Assembly (NCBI GenBank): GCA_030156385.1
Contig: JASGMR010000002.1
Coordinates: forward strand, 1 to 64,000
From: Kosmotogales bacterium
GTDB taxonomy: Bacteria > Thermotogota > Thermotogae > Petrotogales > Kosmotogaceae
Direction of reading: 5' to 3'
DNA length: 64,000 nucleotides
How positions within the stretch are numbered: the stretch's first letter is position 1; each line of letters opens with the position of its first letter. The notes beneath the pieces were generated by a model. It was given only the letters and a program-made list of their open reading frames with translations, was not told the DNA's origin and ran no database searches. The translations under genes were made by a program, and so were the position numbers. Shown here one piece after another: positions 31,706 through 39,537 of this stretch.

Positions 31706-31767
31706 AAAAATATAAAAAGAGAAGTAAGATTTTTAAAAAAGGAGAGAGTCCACTAATAATCTTACTT
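31706..31767 (-). terminator. Possible terminator of the MFS gene
   Basis: On the minus strand a ten-base arm AAGTAAGATT (31767-31758) pairs with AATCTTACTT (31731-31722) over a 26-base loop and is followed by CTCTTTTTATATTTTT. The loop is large, which lowers confidence. It lies between the convergent era and MFS genes. Confidence 0.4.
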
Positions 31768-31801
31768 CCACAATTTTCTTACCGATTCCGAATAATTTGT
31801 A

Positions 31802-33091
31802 TTAAGTACCTTCATTGTTTAAGGCAGTTGCTTTTTGATCTGATTTATTAATATCCATATTTTTATACTCGCCCTTTGCAAAGAAAATAACTGTGAAAAA
31901 AATTGTCACGACGAGCGATATGAGTGTTAATATGTGTGCAGGTATTCTATCAACCAGAAAACCATAAATTGCTGTTCCTAATGGGACTATCAGTTGAGAG
32001 ACAACACCTATGACCGAAAAAACCCTTGATCTGACTTCCGAAGGAGTGGCCCTCTGAAAAAAAATGTTTATAGGGGTATTTATTTGAGCGTTGAAAATTC
32101 CCATGAAGATGAATATTATAGATATTACACCCAGATATAGCCAGGTGGCCCCACCTAACGCTTTAGTAATGCCCGGGAAGATAACAACATTGAATGCAAC
32201 AAGAAAAATCATCTGAATGATAAAACCATTTTTAAAAAGAGTGCTGATCTTTTTATTAGAAAGAAACACCGCTATCAATATATTTCCAATCAGAGTACCT
32301 AGTACCCAGGATGCTTCCATAAGTCCATATTGAAAACTTGAAAACCCGACAATTTCTCTGGCAAAAAACGGAAGGACAACTAATGAAATAGGTGCACTCA
32401 GAAAATTAACAAGCATAAAAAACATCATCATATTTAAAATAAACCGATTGTTTTTAAAATATATTATTCCAAATTTGAAATCATCGAAAAATTGTTTCAG
32501 TGTCATTTTTTTCTTTTCTGTAGATTGATTGTATTTAATGAACATTTCGCTTATACCCGAAACAACAAATGAAATACCGTTAATCAAAAAAACAATTTGA
32601 ATTCCTAAAGGATACAGTATTCCTCCAAAGGCAGGGCCTACTATATAACTGAGCGCATTTAAAGCACTCAAAATGGAATTACTTCTTGTGAGTTTCTCTT
32701 CAGGAACCAATTCGGGTAACATTGCTGCTGTAGCGGGATCAAAGAAAATATCCATTATGGAAATGAATATTTGTAAAATGTAAATCACATATAATTCTAA
32801 GTTGCCGGAAAAAGTTATAAAAGCCAGCAAAAATATTGTGGCGCCTCTTCCAAAATCCATTAATACCATAATTTTCTTTCTATTGAATCTGTCCCCCACA
32901 ATTCCGGCAAATGGAGCAAAAATTACTTTTGGCAGCAAAGTAACAACCAGAAATGTCCCCATCATAGTACCGGAACCAGTTACATCAAGAATGTAAAGTG
33001 AAAGTGCCAAAGATTGAATACCACTTCCTATCAATGAAACTACTCTGCCAGCCGCCAATAACCAAAAATTATAAAGATAAACCCTCATCAT
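31802..33091 (-). CDS. MFS transporter (MFS_3 / multidrug-type exporter)
   Basis: A 429-residue protein with about twelve membrane helices. The N-terminal half reads LAAGRVVSLIGSGIQSLALSL, the A-loop is GIVGDRFNRKKIMVLMD, and FFDPATAAMLPELVPEEKL followed by NSILSALNALSYIVGPAFGG is typical of MFS_3 exporters (EntS and macrolide-efflux-like group). Substrate unknown. AAGGAG lies four bases before the first of two ATGs. It is a single-gene unit convergent with era. A short Lys-rich, polar C-terminus is cytoplasmic. Confidence 0.82.
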   Translation of the reverse strand: MMRVYLYNFWLLAAGRVVSLIGSGIQSLALSLYILDVTGSGTMMGTFLVVTLLPKVIFAPFAGIVGDRFNRKKIMVLMDFGRGATIFLLAFITFSGNLELYVIYILQIFISIMDIFFDPATAAMLPELVPEEKLTRSNSILSALNALSYIVGPAFGGILYPLGIQIVFLINGISFVVSGISEMFIKYNQSTEKKKMTLKQFFDDFKFGIIYFKNNRFILNMMMFFMLVNFLSAPISLVVLPFFAREIVGFSSFQYGLMEASWVLGTLIGNILIAVFLSNKKISTLFKNGFIIQMIFLVAFNVVIFPGITKALGGATWLYLGVISIIFIFMGIFNAQINTPINIFFQRATPSEVRSRVFSVIGVVSQLIVPLGTAIYGFLVDRIPAHILTLISLVVTIFFTVIFFAKGEYKNMDINKSDQKATALNNEGT

Positions 33092-33382
33092 TTTTCTCCT
33101 TAAAAAACATTTACTATTATGATATCATATATTTCAATATTATCAAGCGCATATAAAAATATTTTTATTTTTTAGACAAAAAAATTAATTATTATAAAAA
33201 AATACCTTTATTTTTTATAATTATAAATATTGAAATAAATATTATTTGCTTTTCATCGTTACAACGATCAAAAAAATTTGGTAATTTAATTTAAATTATT
33301 GAATTACGATGTTTTTTTAAAATATTTGAAAGAATGATATAATCGTACAAGTTTGCACAAATTTTATAATCGGGAGGAAAAA

Positions 33383-33976
33383 ATGGAAGAAAATATAAAA
33401 CAACTGAAAAAACCGGAAATTGACGAGGAAATATGTATTATCCATACAAATAGTGGTGATATCAAGTTGAGACTGTTTGAGAATATAGTTCCGAATACTG
33501 TAAAAAATTTTAAGACGCATGCAAATGCAGGATATTATGTTGGATGTGAATTTTTCAGAACTATCGACGACTTCATGATTCAGGGTGGTGATCCGACGAA
33601 TACCGGAAGAGGTGGTGAAAGCATCTGGGGAAAAAGTTTCAAAGATGAATTTTCTGATGAACTTAAACACTTCAGGGGAGCATTATCAATGGCCAACGCT
33701 GGCCCTAACACCAATGGCAGCCAGTTTTTTATTGTTCAAAATAATTCAATTCCTCAGGAACATTTGGGTTTTTTCCCTTTAAAGGAAATTATAAAAGAAA
33801 AATACTCCGAAATTGGTGGGTGTCCTCATTTGGATAACAAACATGCTGTCTTCGGACAGGTCTTTGAAGGCATGGATGTTGTGGATAAAATTGCTTCAAA
33901 AAAGACCGACAGCAGGGCTAGACCAATGAATCCGACAATAATCAAATCTATAGAATTTATAAAATATGAAAATTGA
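33383..33976 (+). CDS. Cyclophilin-type peptidyl-prolyl cis-trans isomerase
   Basis: A 197-residue cytoplasmic cyclophilin; no signal peptide. Conserved segments: FFRTIDDFMIQGGDPTNTGRG (catalytic Arg and Gln), LSMANAGPNTNGSQFFIV, and KHAVFGQVFEGMDVVDKIAS. It speeds proline isomerisation in protein folding. The start is ATG 33383 after GGGAGG; an upstream TTG at 33353 is less likely. A TATAAT box at 33338-33343 may be its -10 element, but the matching -35 is poor. Confidence 0.92.
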   Translation: MEENIKQLKKPEIDEEICIIHTNSGDIKLRLFENIVPNTVKNFKTHANAGYYVGCEFFRTIDDFMIQGGDPTNTGRGGESIWGKSFKDEFSDELKHFRGALSMANAGPNTNGSQFFIVQNNSIPQEHLGFFPLKEIIKEKYSEIGGCPHLDNKHAVFGQVFEGMDVVDKIASKKTDSRARPMNPTIIKSIEFIKYEN

Positions 33977-34034
33977 CAGATTTTCTCATTCGCTTTTTAA
34001 GTAGCTTTACAGGGAAATAAATTCAATATACATT

Positions 34035-34067
34035 AAAATCGGATCAATTTTTATTTGATCCGATTTT
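34035..34067. terminator. Bidirectional rho-independent terminator
   Basis: A perfect 13-bp inverted repeat AAAATCGGATCAA (34035-34047) and TTGATCCGATTTT (34055-34067) with a seven-base loop. The A/T ends provide a U-tract in both directions. It lies between the cyclophilin gene (+) and rsgA (-). Confidence 0.75.
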
Positions 34068-34122
34068 GAATGTTATCATTAGATAAATTCCGTTTCATAT
34101 ATAGACTATTTTTAAAAAGCTT

Positions 34123-35025
34123 TCAGCAATCTTGTTTTAACTTTATAAAATTTCTATATCTTTTCTCACTTATTTTTCCCTCTTCCACAGCAATTTTTAC
34201 AGCGCATTCCGGTTCTTTGGTATGACTACAATTCCTGAATTTGCATCTTTTGGATATTTCAAAAATATCTTTGAACGTTTCTTCTATTTCGTGCTTATCC
34301 GAGATAATTCCAAATTCTCTGAGCCCGGGAATATCAATTATCTTCCCACCCTGTGGAATAAAATATACCGAAGAGGATGTTGTCGTATGTTTTCCCTTAT
34401 ATAGTGAAGAACTGATTTCCCCCGTCTTGGCTAAATTATCATTTAAAATGCTGTTGACTAATGAAGATTTACCGACACCGGAAATCCCTGTGAACACCGA
34501 AATTTTATTATTAAGAATTTTTTTTACTTCTTCTATACCTTCACCAGTAAAAGTACTCGTAATAAAAACTTTATAATTATTTTCTCTATATAGTTTGATG
34601 TCTTCTTCAATGAGTTTTTTATCTACTAAATCAATTTTATTAAAAATAATTATCGGCTCTATCCCACCGTGTTTAGCGGCGATTATATATCTATCTATAA
34701 GATTCGTTTTATATGATGGATCTTTAACAGAAAAAACCAATAGTGCCTGATCAATGTTTGAGGCAAGAATCTGTTCCATATGTTTTCCTTTTTTCCCTGC
34801 TCCTCTTCTGACCAGTTTGGTTTTTCTACTCTTTATTTCTTTTATTACTCCTTTGTTTCCCTGTGTTTTTTCAAATTCAACATAATCACCAACCACCACA
34901 AGTGATTTAGTCTTTTGCAATTGATTGAACAATTTTCCTCTTAAAATACATTTGATTTCCTTTAATTCTTCTTCAATATAAACATTTATTAAACCCTTCT
35001 GTACATTCGTCACTAATCCTATCAA
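34123..35025 (-). CDS. rsgA: Ribosome small subunit-dependent GTPase A
   Basis: A 300-residue circularly permuted GTPase: an N-terminal OB fold, then G4 (FNKIDLVD) before G1 (GISGVGKSSLVNSIL), and G3 in DIPGLREF. The C-terminal zinc finger is CKFRNCSHTKEPEC. It checks late 30S maturation. The start is taken as TTG 35025, eight bases after GGAGG; the ATG at 35040 overlaps that site and an ATG at 35064 lies in the preceding terminator. Transcription must come through that terminator or from a promoter not seen. Confidence 0.92.
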   Translation of the reverse strand: MIGLVTNVQKGLINVYIEEELKEIKCILRGKLFNQLQKTKSLVVVGDYVEFEKTQGNKGVIKEIKSRKTKLVRRGAGKKGKHMEQILASNIDQALLVFSVKDPSYKTNLIDRYIIAAKHGGIEPIIIFNKIDLVDKKLIEEDIKLYRENNYKVFITSTFTGEGIEEVKKILNNKISVFTGISGVGKSSLVNSILNDNLAKTGEISSSLYKGKHTTTSSSVYFIPQGGKIIDIPGLREFGIISDKHEIEETFKDIFEISKRCKFRNCSHTKEPECAVKIAVEEGKISEKRYRNFIKLKQDC

Positions 35026-35040
35026 TTTATTTACCTCCAT

Positions 35041-35075
35041 AATAAAAAACCACGGTTTTTTCAATAACCGTGGTT
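35041..35075 (-). terminator. Rho-independent terminator between the 29-codon gene and rsgA
   Basis: On the minus strand AACCACGGTT pairs perfectly with AACCGTGGTT over an eight-base loop (ATTGAAAA) and is followed by a T-rich tract TTTTATT. It stands 25 bases after the stop codon of the small gene and 2-7 bases before the ribosome binding site of rsgA, so it could act as a terminator or as an attenuator for rsgA. Confidence 0.8.
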
Positions 35076-35100
35076 TCCATTAACTTATTATAAAGGTTTA

Positions 35101-35190
35101 TTAAAAGTCACTTAACTTCAGGAAGCCCCGGTTATAATTCAAGAATATTCTTTTTTCTACAATTATCTCTATTGAATAATTTTCTCTCAT
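35101..35190 (-). CDS. Small protein gene, 29 codons, unknown function
   Basis: The frame starts with ATG at 35190 and ends with TAA at 35103-35101. It encodes 29 residues: MRENYSIEIIVEKR, then IFLNYNRG, then FLKLSDF. An unusually strong ribosome binding site, AGGAGGTGAGG, lies 6-11 bases before the ATG, a TATAAT box lies about 30 bases upstream and a terminator follows 25 bases after the stop, so it forms a complete transcription unit. The peptide has no Cys and no membrane segment. It may be a free small protein, a peptide precursor or a leader peptide controlling rsgA through the hairpin. No family is recognised. The signals are seen directly; expression is inference. Confidence 0.6.
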   Translation of the reverse strand: MRENYSIEIIVEKRIFLNYNRGFLKLSDF

Positions 35191-35220
35191 AAAACCTCAC
35201 CTCCTAAATAATTCTGGTAG

Positions 35221-35250
35221 ATTATAACACAACAGGTCAATTAAAAACAA
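35221..35250 (-). promoter_or_regulatory. Promoter for the 29-codon gene
   Basis: On the minus strand a perfect -10 TATAAT (35226-35221) is preceded by TTGTTT (35250-35245) with an 18-base spacer. The -35 match is weak. It overlaps the last codon of the upstream glycosyltransferase gene. Confidence 0.5.
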
Positions 35251-35979
35251 TCATAAATTAAATTTCTTTCTGTATCGTTTTGAAATCTTTGACATTTTGA
35301 ACATTTGAAATATCACTTTGTAAAATGGTACTGCTTTGAATATTTGAATGATCATCTTGAATTCATTAATAAATCCTTTAAACATCCCTTGCTTTTGACT
35401 TTTCATTGTATTCGAAAAATTTACCGGAATACATACAAAACTGACTTCGTTTTTTATAAAATAATCATTCATTAAAACTTCAATACCGAATCCTATTTTT
35501 GGTTTTACAAATATTTTTTTTATAATATTCTTGTTCAAACACCTTTCTCCACTCACAAAATCACACTTCAACATTTTATAAATTTTCAACGAATTCTTTC
35601 TTATGGACATCGTGACATCGACTTTTTTGTTTATAACGGGTTCGATGAGTTTCTCAATATCAGTCAAAATAATATTTGTAAGATCGGCATCCAGGAAAAG
35701 AATATAATCGGTTTCAGTGTTGTCAAGCCCCGTTTTCATCGCTAAAGTTTTCCCGGCATTTTTTTCTTTCCTGATAATTTTAAGTTTTTCAGAATTTATT
35801 TCATTTACCCTCTGATAAGTATCGTCCGATGAACAATCATCTACAACTATGATTTTCTGAATATATTCGCTACCTATAATCGGCTCAATAACGTTCTTTA
35901 TTCTAGGTCCCTCATTATAAGCCGGAATTATCACAGTTACTCCCTGATGTTCATTATTATTAAAAATTAAGTCCTTCAT
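35251..35979 (-). CDS. GT2-family glycosyltransferase
   Basis: A 242-residue family 2 glycosyltransferase: VTVIIPAYNEGPRIKNVIEP at the start, VVDDCSSDDTYQRV for nucleotide binding, and FLDADLTN as the metal-binding DxD. No membrane helix is obvious, so it is probably a peripheral cytoplasmic enzyme adding a sugar to a lipid or polysaccharide; donor and acceptor unknown. The C-terminal 70 residues are Lys/Phe-rich. The start is ATG 35979 with GGTGG five bases upstream; ATG 35991 is an alternative. It is third in a wecG-dppA-GT2 cluster. Confidence 0.85.
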   Translation of the reverse strand: MKDLIFNNNEHQGVTVIIPAYNEGPRIKNVIEPIIGSEYIQKIIVVDDCSSDDTYQRVNEINSEKLKIIRKEKNAGKTLAMKTGLDNTETDYILFLDADLTNIILTDIEKLIEPVINKKVDVTMSIRKNSLKIYKMLKCDFVSGERCLNKNIIKKIFVKPKIGFGIEVLMNDYFIKNEVSFVCIPVNFSNTMKSQKQGMFKGFINEFKMIIQIFKAVPFYKVIFQMFKMSKISKRYRKKFNL

Positions 35980-35995
35980 CAAAACCACCATTCAA

Positions 35996-36793
35996 TCAAA
36001 AAATAAAGAGAAATTTTCTTAAAACTTCATAAAAATCCGTTTCTTTAAAACATATCGCCCTGGAACCTGTTTGACTCACTCCCGGAAAGAAAGAGTTTCT
36101 ATATGCATCTTTGTGCCTCATATAAGTTACTTTAACACTGAATGTTTCAGGGAGTTCGGGTATTAATACTTTATAATCACCCTTTAAGGATTGAAAAACC
36201 CCTTTTTCAATCAGTTTACATGCCAGATTGGGGTTAATACTTGTCGAAGCTCCCCCTTTTCCCTCAAGGGTCGCAACTGTTTTTATACCTTCTATAAAAC
36301 TTCTCGCAAAGTTTGTGATAGATTTATCTCCACTTATAAAAACTGACGGAACTCTATAATAGGCGGCAGTAAAAGAATTTATTGTGAATTCACTCACCAG
36401 AACATCGTTTATTTCAATGGAATAAATATTAGTTGACATAGAATGGGAAAGGGGGTTGCCGTCAGAACCCGCAAAAGAATGGTATCCGGTATATATAGCA
36501 GCATCAAATGAACTATCAAGCCCATACATCATTATCAAAGGATTACCGGACCACCCACGAATTATTTTTGCACTCATCGGCAATTTTGATGGATTTATAT
36601 TTCTTGCGGTATCATGGGCATCTTTAATGATTATTTCCGTTGCTCCTGCTTTAATCGCTCCATCACAAGCCGCTCTAACTTCCTCGGTCATTTGCTCCGA
36701 ATAATATTTGTATTCCGGTTTGTTCAGTGTCGTTTCTGCCCAATCATTTATACCTGCGGTTCCTTCGATATCAGAACTGATAAATATTTTCAA
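35996..36793 (-). CDS. M55-family D-aminopeptidase, DppA-like
   Basis: A 265-residue zinc peptidase of the M55 family. Metal and catalytic residues are recognisable: ISSDIEGTAGI (Asp8, Glu10), IIIKDAHDTARNI, and IYTGYHSFAGSDG with LSHSMS. M55 enzymes remove D-amino acids from peptides and form a decameric ring in Bacillus. A TTG start at 36793 is preceded by GGGAG ten bases away. It lies between two glycosyltransferase genes, which hints at envelope or peptidoglycan-fragment turnover, but that is inference. Confidence 0.88.
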   Translation of the reverse strand: MKIFISSDIEGTAGINDWAETTLNKPEYKYYSEQMTEEVRAACDGAIKAGATEIIIKDAHDTARNINPSKLPMSAKIIRGWSGNPLIMMYGLDSSFDAAIYTGYHSFAGSDGNPLSHSMSTNIYSIEINDVLVSEFTINSFTAAYYRVPSVFISGDKSITNFARSFIEGIKTVATLEGKGGASTSINPNLACKLIEKGVFQSLKGDYKVLIPELPETFSVKVTYMRHKDAYRNSFFPGVSQTGSRAICFKETDFYEVLRKFLFIF

Positions 36794-36795
36794 GC

Positions 36796-37557
36796 TTATT
36801 CATCTCCCTGTTTGTTTTTATTCTTAAACACATATTTTAAAGCCAAAAATGAGTAACTAAAAATTTTAGGAACAACTTTTATCCTTTTTTTGGGTTCCTG
36901 TAACGTTCTATAAAGCCATTCCAGATTATGATTTATATAAAAATCCGGGGCCCTTTTCAATCTCTGAGAAATAACATCAAAGGAGCCTCCCACACCCATA
37001 ACCAGATTGATATTTAACTTCTGAAAATTATCTGAAATCCACAGATCCTGTTTTGGAATACCCATTCCTACAAAAAGTATCCTGGCGCCACTTCTGTTTA
37101 TCTTTTCAATAATAGAATCATTTTCTTTTTCAGAAAAAAATCCATTGTTGTAGCCCGCGATTTTCAAATCAGGGTATTCGTTATTGAGTTTATTCGTGGC
37201 TTCAGCAATAATTTCTTCTCTGGTTCCCAGCAAAAAAACCGGCATATCTTTTTCTTTTGACGAGTATTCGCAAATCTTATAGATTAAATCAACCCCGGTT
37301 ATTCTTGGGACTTGCTTTTTATAAATCCATTTTAATGGTTTTAAAACTCCTACACCGTCAGGAACATGATAATTAGTCTTTTTGACGGCATTTCTATATG
37401 CTTCCATTTTTTTGTATTCATAAACAATGAGAGAATTTACCGTGAGTACATAAAGCTTCTCACCATTTTTTATTTTTTCCATCATATCGATTGTCGTTTC
37501 ATCAATATTTTTACCACTGAAATTGAAATCAAAGTATTTCAAATGCATTATCCTCAT
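36796..37557 (-). CDS. WecG/TagA/CpsF-family glycosyltransferase
   Basis: A 253-residue GT26 glycosyltransferase: VNSLIVYEYKKMEAYRNAV, then VPDGVGVLKPLKW, RITGVDLIYKICEYSS, PVFLLGTREEII, GARILFVGMGIPKQDLWI and GVGGSFDVISQRLKRAP, LEWLYRTLQEPKK. Such enzymes add N-acetylmannosaminuronate or N-acetylmannosamine to a lipid-linked sugar in surface polymer synthesis. The start is unsure (ATG 37557, ATG 37548, or TTG 37542 nine bases after GAGG). The coding region starts right behind the tRNA-Leu terminator, so transcription is probably by read-through. Confidence 0.88.
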   Translation of the reverse strand: MRIMHLKYFDFNFSGKNIDETTIDMMEKIKNGEKLYVLTVNSLIVYEYKKMEAYRNAVKKTNYHVPDGVGVLKPLKWIYKKQVPRITGVDLIYKICEYSSKEKDMPVFLLGTREEIIAEATNKLNNEYPDLKIAGYNNGFFSEKENDSIIEKINRSGARILFVGMGIPKQDLWISDNFQKLNINLVMGVGGSFDVISQRLKRAPDFYINHNLEWLYRTLQEPKKRIKVVPKIFSYSFLALKYVFKNKNKQGDE

Positions 37558-37561
37558 TAAT

Positions 37562-37585
37562 AAAAAAAGGAAGGCGTAGCCTTCC
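37562..37585 (-). terminator. Rho-independent terminator after tRNA-Leu
   Basis: On the minus strand GGAAGGC pairs perfectly with GCCTTCC over a TAC loop (37585-37569), followed by seven T (37568-37562). It ends only a few bases before the first possible start of the WecG/TagA gene. Confidence 0.88.
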
Positions 37586-37588
37586 CTA

Positions 37589-37678
37589 TGGTGCCGAGGG
37601 CGGGATTCGAACCCGCACGGGGTTATCAGCCCCAGCGGATTTTGAGTCCGCCACGTCTGCCAATTCCATCACCTCGGC
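37589..37678 (-). tRNA. tRNA-Leu(CAA), CCA encoded
   Basis: The minus strand folds as a class II tRNA: acceptor GCCGAGG with CCTCGGC, discriminator A and an encoded CCA (37591-37589). The anticodon stem GCGGA/TCCGC encloses loop CTCAAAA, giving anticodon CAA. The long variable arm (GGGG-CTGATAA-CCCC) is typical of leucine tRNAs, and the T-loop is TTCGAAT. It has its own promoter and terminator. Confidence 0.96.
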
Positions 37679-37688
37679 TAGCATGATA

Positions 37689-37717
37689 AATTTAACATTC
37701 AAAAGATAATATGTCAA
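37689..37717 (-). promoter_or_regulatory. Promoter of tRNA-Leu
   Basis: On the minus strand a perfect -35 TTGACA (37717-37712), a 17-base spacer and -10 TAAATT (37694-37689) lie 10 bases before the tRNA 5' end. It fits a sigma-70-type housekeeping promoter. Confidence 0.85.
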
Positions 37718-38192
37718 GACACATCCCAAAAATATTATAAATATTTTGAAAAATTTATTTATTATTACAATAATAATTTTTAATCTTAAAATTCACAGTT
37801 CTTATTAATTAGAATTAAAAGAAATTTATAGATGGTTTGCGGAAAAAATAATAATTTCCATTTTCCCATACATTTTTATTTATCAATATGTTGTGATAAA
37901 ATAAAGGAAACTTTAATTATATTTTTTGATTTTTATTTCACAATAGCCGTGTCTCATAGATATGGGTGAAGTGTATTTTTTATATAATGATATATTGTAA
38001 GTTATCTTTATCTGAATTTTTTAGAGAAATTTACATAATGAGTAAAATGGTTCTGGATGGTGTTCGTTTTTGATTAAAAAATTTCATATCTATTACGGAA
38101 ATTATATAGTACTAATATTGTAATATAAAGAGACGTAATTTCTTAATTTAGTTTATATAGCTTAAAAACAAATAAACTCAAATTATAAAATA
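37718..38192. other. 475-bp gap without a recognised feature
   Basis: AT-rich DNA between the divergent promoters of tRNA-Leu (-) and the DUF3798-type transporter operon (+). I find no supported gene, repeat or known riboswitch fold. A 27-codon minus-strand frame at 37786-37869 lacks a ribosome binding site and is not called. The length leaves room for regulator binding sites or a small RNA, but nothing specific can be shown. Confidence 0.6.
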
Positions 38193-38221
38193 TTGAAACT
38201 TTCTATTATTGGTGCTAAAAT
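38193..38221 (+). promoter_or_regulatory. Promoter of the DUF3798-type transporter operon
   Basis: TTGAAA (38193-38198), a 17-base spacer and TAAAAT (38216-38221) form a good housekeeping-type promoter. Transcription would start about 45-48 bases before the TTG start codon at 38276, so the untranslated leader is short. Confidence 0.7.
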
Positions 38222-38275
38222 TATGTTGAGTATTCTTATATTTTTTTTAAATTTTATCAAAAGGGGGTAACAAAG

Positions 38276-39454
38276 TTGAAAAAACTAGTAGTTTTTTTCA
38301 TTGCCATTTTATTGGCAGCTTTTATGTTTGCACAAGCTGATTTTCACATTGGTGTTGTAACGGGTACAGTCTCGCAATCAGAGGATGATTTAAGAGGTGC
38401 AGAATACCTTATAGAAAAATATGGTGATTCTGCCGACGGCGGTATGATAACCCATGTCACTTACCCCGATCAGTTCATGACAGAGCAGGAAACAACAATC
38501 GCGCAGATCGTAGGATTAGCCGACGATCCTCTAATGAAGGCTATTGTTGTTAACCAGGCCGTTCCAGGAACTGTTGCTGCTTTTAGAACAATCAGAGAAC
38601 AGAATCCTGACATTCTTTTAATTGCCGGTAATCCACAGGAAGATCCAGGTATGATAACAGCAGTTGCCGATATGAGTGTTACTGCTGATAACGTTGCAAG
38701 AGGTTATCTGATAATTGCAGCTGCGAAGAAAATGGGTGCGGATACTTTCGTTCATATTTCATTCCCAAGACATATGAGTTATGAACTTCTCTCAAGAAGA
38801 AGAGACATAATGAGAGAAGCATGTAAAGACTTAGGGCTTGAATTTGTCGACATGGGTTCACCTGACCCAACAAGTGACGTTGGTATCGCTGGTGCACAGC
38901 AGTTCATTCTTGAAAAGGTTCCTGCATGGTTAGAAACATATGGACAGAATGCGGCATTCTTCTGTACAAACGATGCTCATACAGAACCTCTTTTAAAGAG
39001 AATTGCTGAGCTTGGTGGTTACTTCGTAGAAGCTGACTTACCATCACCATTAATGGGATATCCAGGTGCTCTTGGTGTTACTTTCCCTGAAGAAATAACG
39101 GGAAACTGGCCAGCAATTCTGGGTGTCGTAGAAGATGCTGTTATCGAAGCTGGCGGAGCAGGAAGAATGGGAACATGGGCATATTCTTTTGGATATACAG
39201 TAACTGCAGCTCTCGGGGAATTTGCTATCGAATGTGTAGAGGGAAAAACGGATGTTAAAGATGTCGAGGTACTCTTTGAAACATTTGCAGAAGCAACTCC
39301 AGGTGCAGGATGGAACGGATCATTTTATGTTGATTCTACAGGTCAAGAATGGGATAACTATCTCTTAATTTATCAGGATACATATGTATTTGGTGAAGGT
39401 TACTTGGGAATGACAGAGATTGAAGTTCCTGAAAAATATTTCGATATTAAGTAA
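38276..39454 (+). CDS. DUF3798-type extracellular solute-binding protein
   Basis: A 392-residue secreted protein with signal peptide LVVFFIAILLAAFMFAQA (cleavage near residue 21), then a two-lobed periplasmic-binding fold: FHIGVVTGTVSQSEDDLRGA, VVNQAVPGTVAAFRTIRE, and HISFPRHMSYELLSRRRDIM. These features fit the DUF3798 family, distant relatives of BMP/nucleoside-binding proteins. The ligand is unknown. The start is TTG 38276, six bases after AAGGGGGT. It leads an operon with an ABC ATPase and two BPD_transp_2 permeases. Its mRNA ends in a strong hairpin, so it is probably made in excess. Confidence 0.8.
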   Translation: MKKLVVFFIAILLAAFMFAQADFHIGVVTGTVSQSEDDLRGAEYLIEKYGDSADGGMITHVTYPDQFMTEQETTIAQIVGLADDPLMKAIVVNQAVPGTVAAFRTIREQNPDILLIAGNPQEDPGMITAVADMSVTADNVARGYLIIAAAKKMGADTFVHISFPRHMSYELLSRRRDIMREACKDLGLEFVDMGSPDPTSDVGIAGAQQFILEKVPAWLETYGQNAAFFCTNDAHTEPLLKRIAELGGYFVEADLPSPLMGYPGALGVTFPEEITGNWPAILGVVEDAVIEAGGAGRMGTWAYSFGYTVTAALGEFAIECVEGKTDVKDVEVLFETFAEATPGAGWNGSFYVDSTGQEWDNYLLIYQDTYVFGEGYLGMTEIEVPEKYFDIK

Positions 39455-39480
39455 GATATACCCATCTTAATGTATTTTTT

Positions 39481-39502
39481 GGGGGGTGAAATAACACCCC
39501 CC
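39481..39502 (+). promoter_or_regulatory. Intercistronic hairpin after the DUF3798-type gene
   Basis: A perfect eight-bp stem GGGGGGTG / CACCCCCC with a six-base loop (AAATAA), followed by ATGTTCTTATT. The weak T-tract suggests partial termination or 3' end protection rather than a complete stop. The ABC ATPase gene starts 35 bases later. Confidence 0.6.
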
Positions 39503-39537
39503 ATGTTCTTATTAATTACTGTGAACGGGGTGTTTAA

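Noticed and set aside
31722-31767. AAGGAGAGAG ribosome-binding-like site inside a hairpin downstream of era
   Set aside because: No ATG, GTG or TTG start lies at a workable distance, so no small gene is supported; the hairpin is listed as a possible terminator instead.
37786-37869. 27-codon minus-strand frame in the gap before the DUF3798-type operon
   Set aside because: No ribosome binding site, no promoter or terminator, and composition expected by chance in AT-rich DNA.
37900-38275. Possible riboswitch in the leader of the DUF3798-type transporter operon
   Set aside because: The promoter at 38193-38221 leaves a leader of only about 45-50 bases, and no purine-type or other known riboswitch core is visible.
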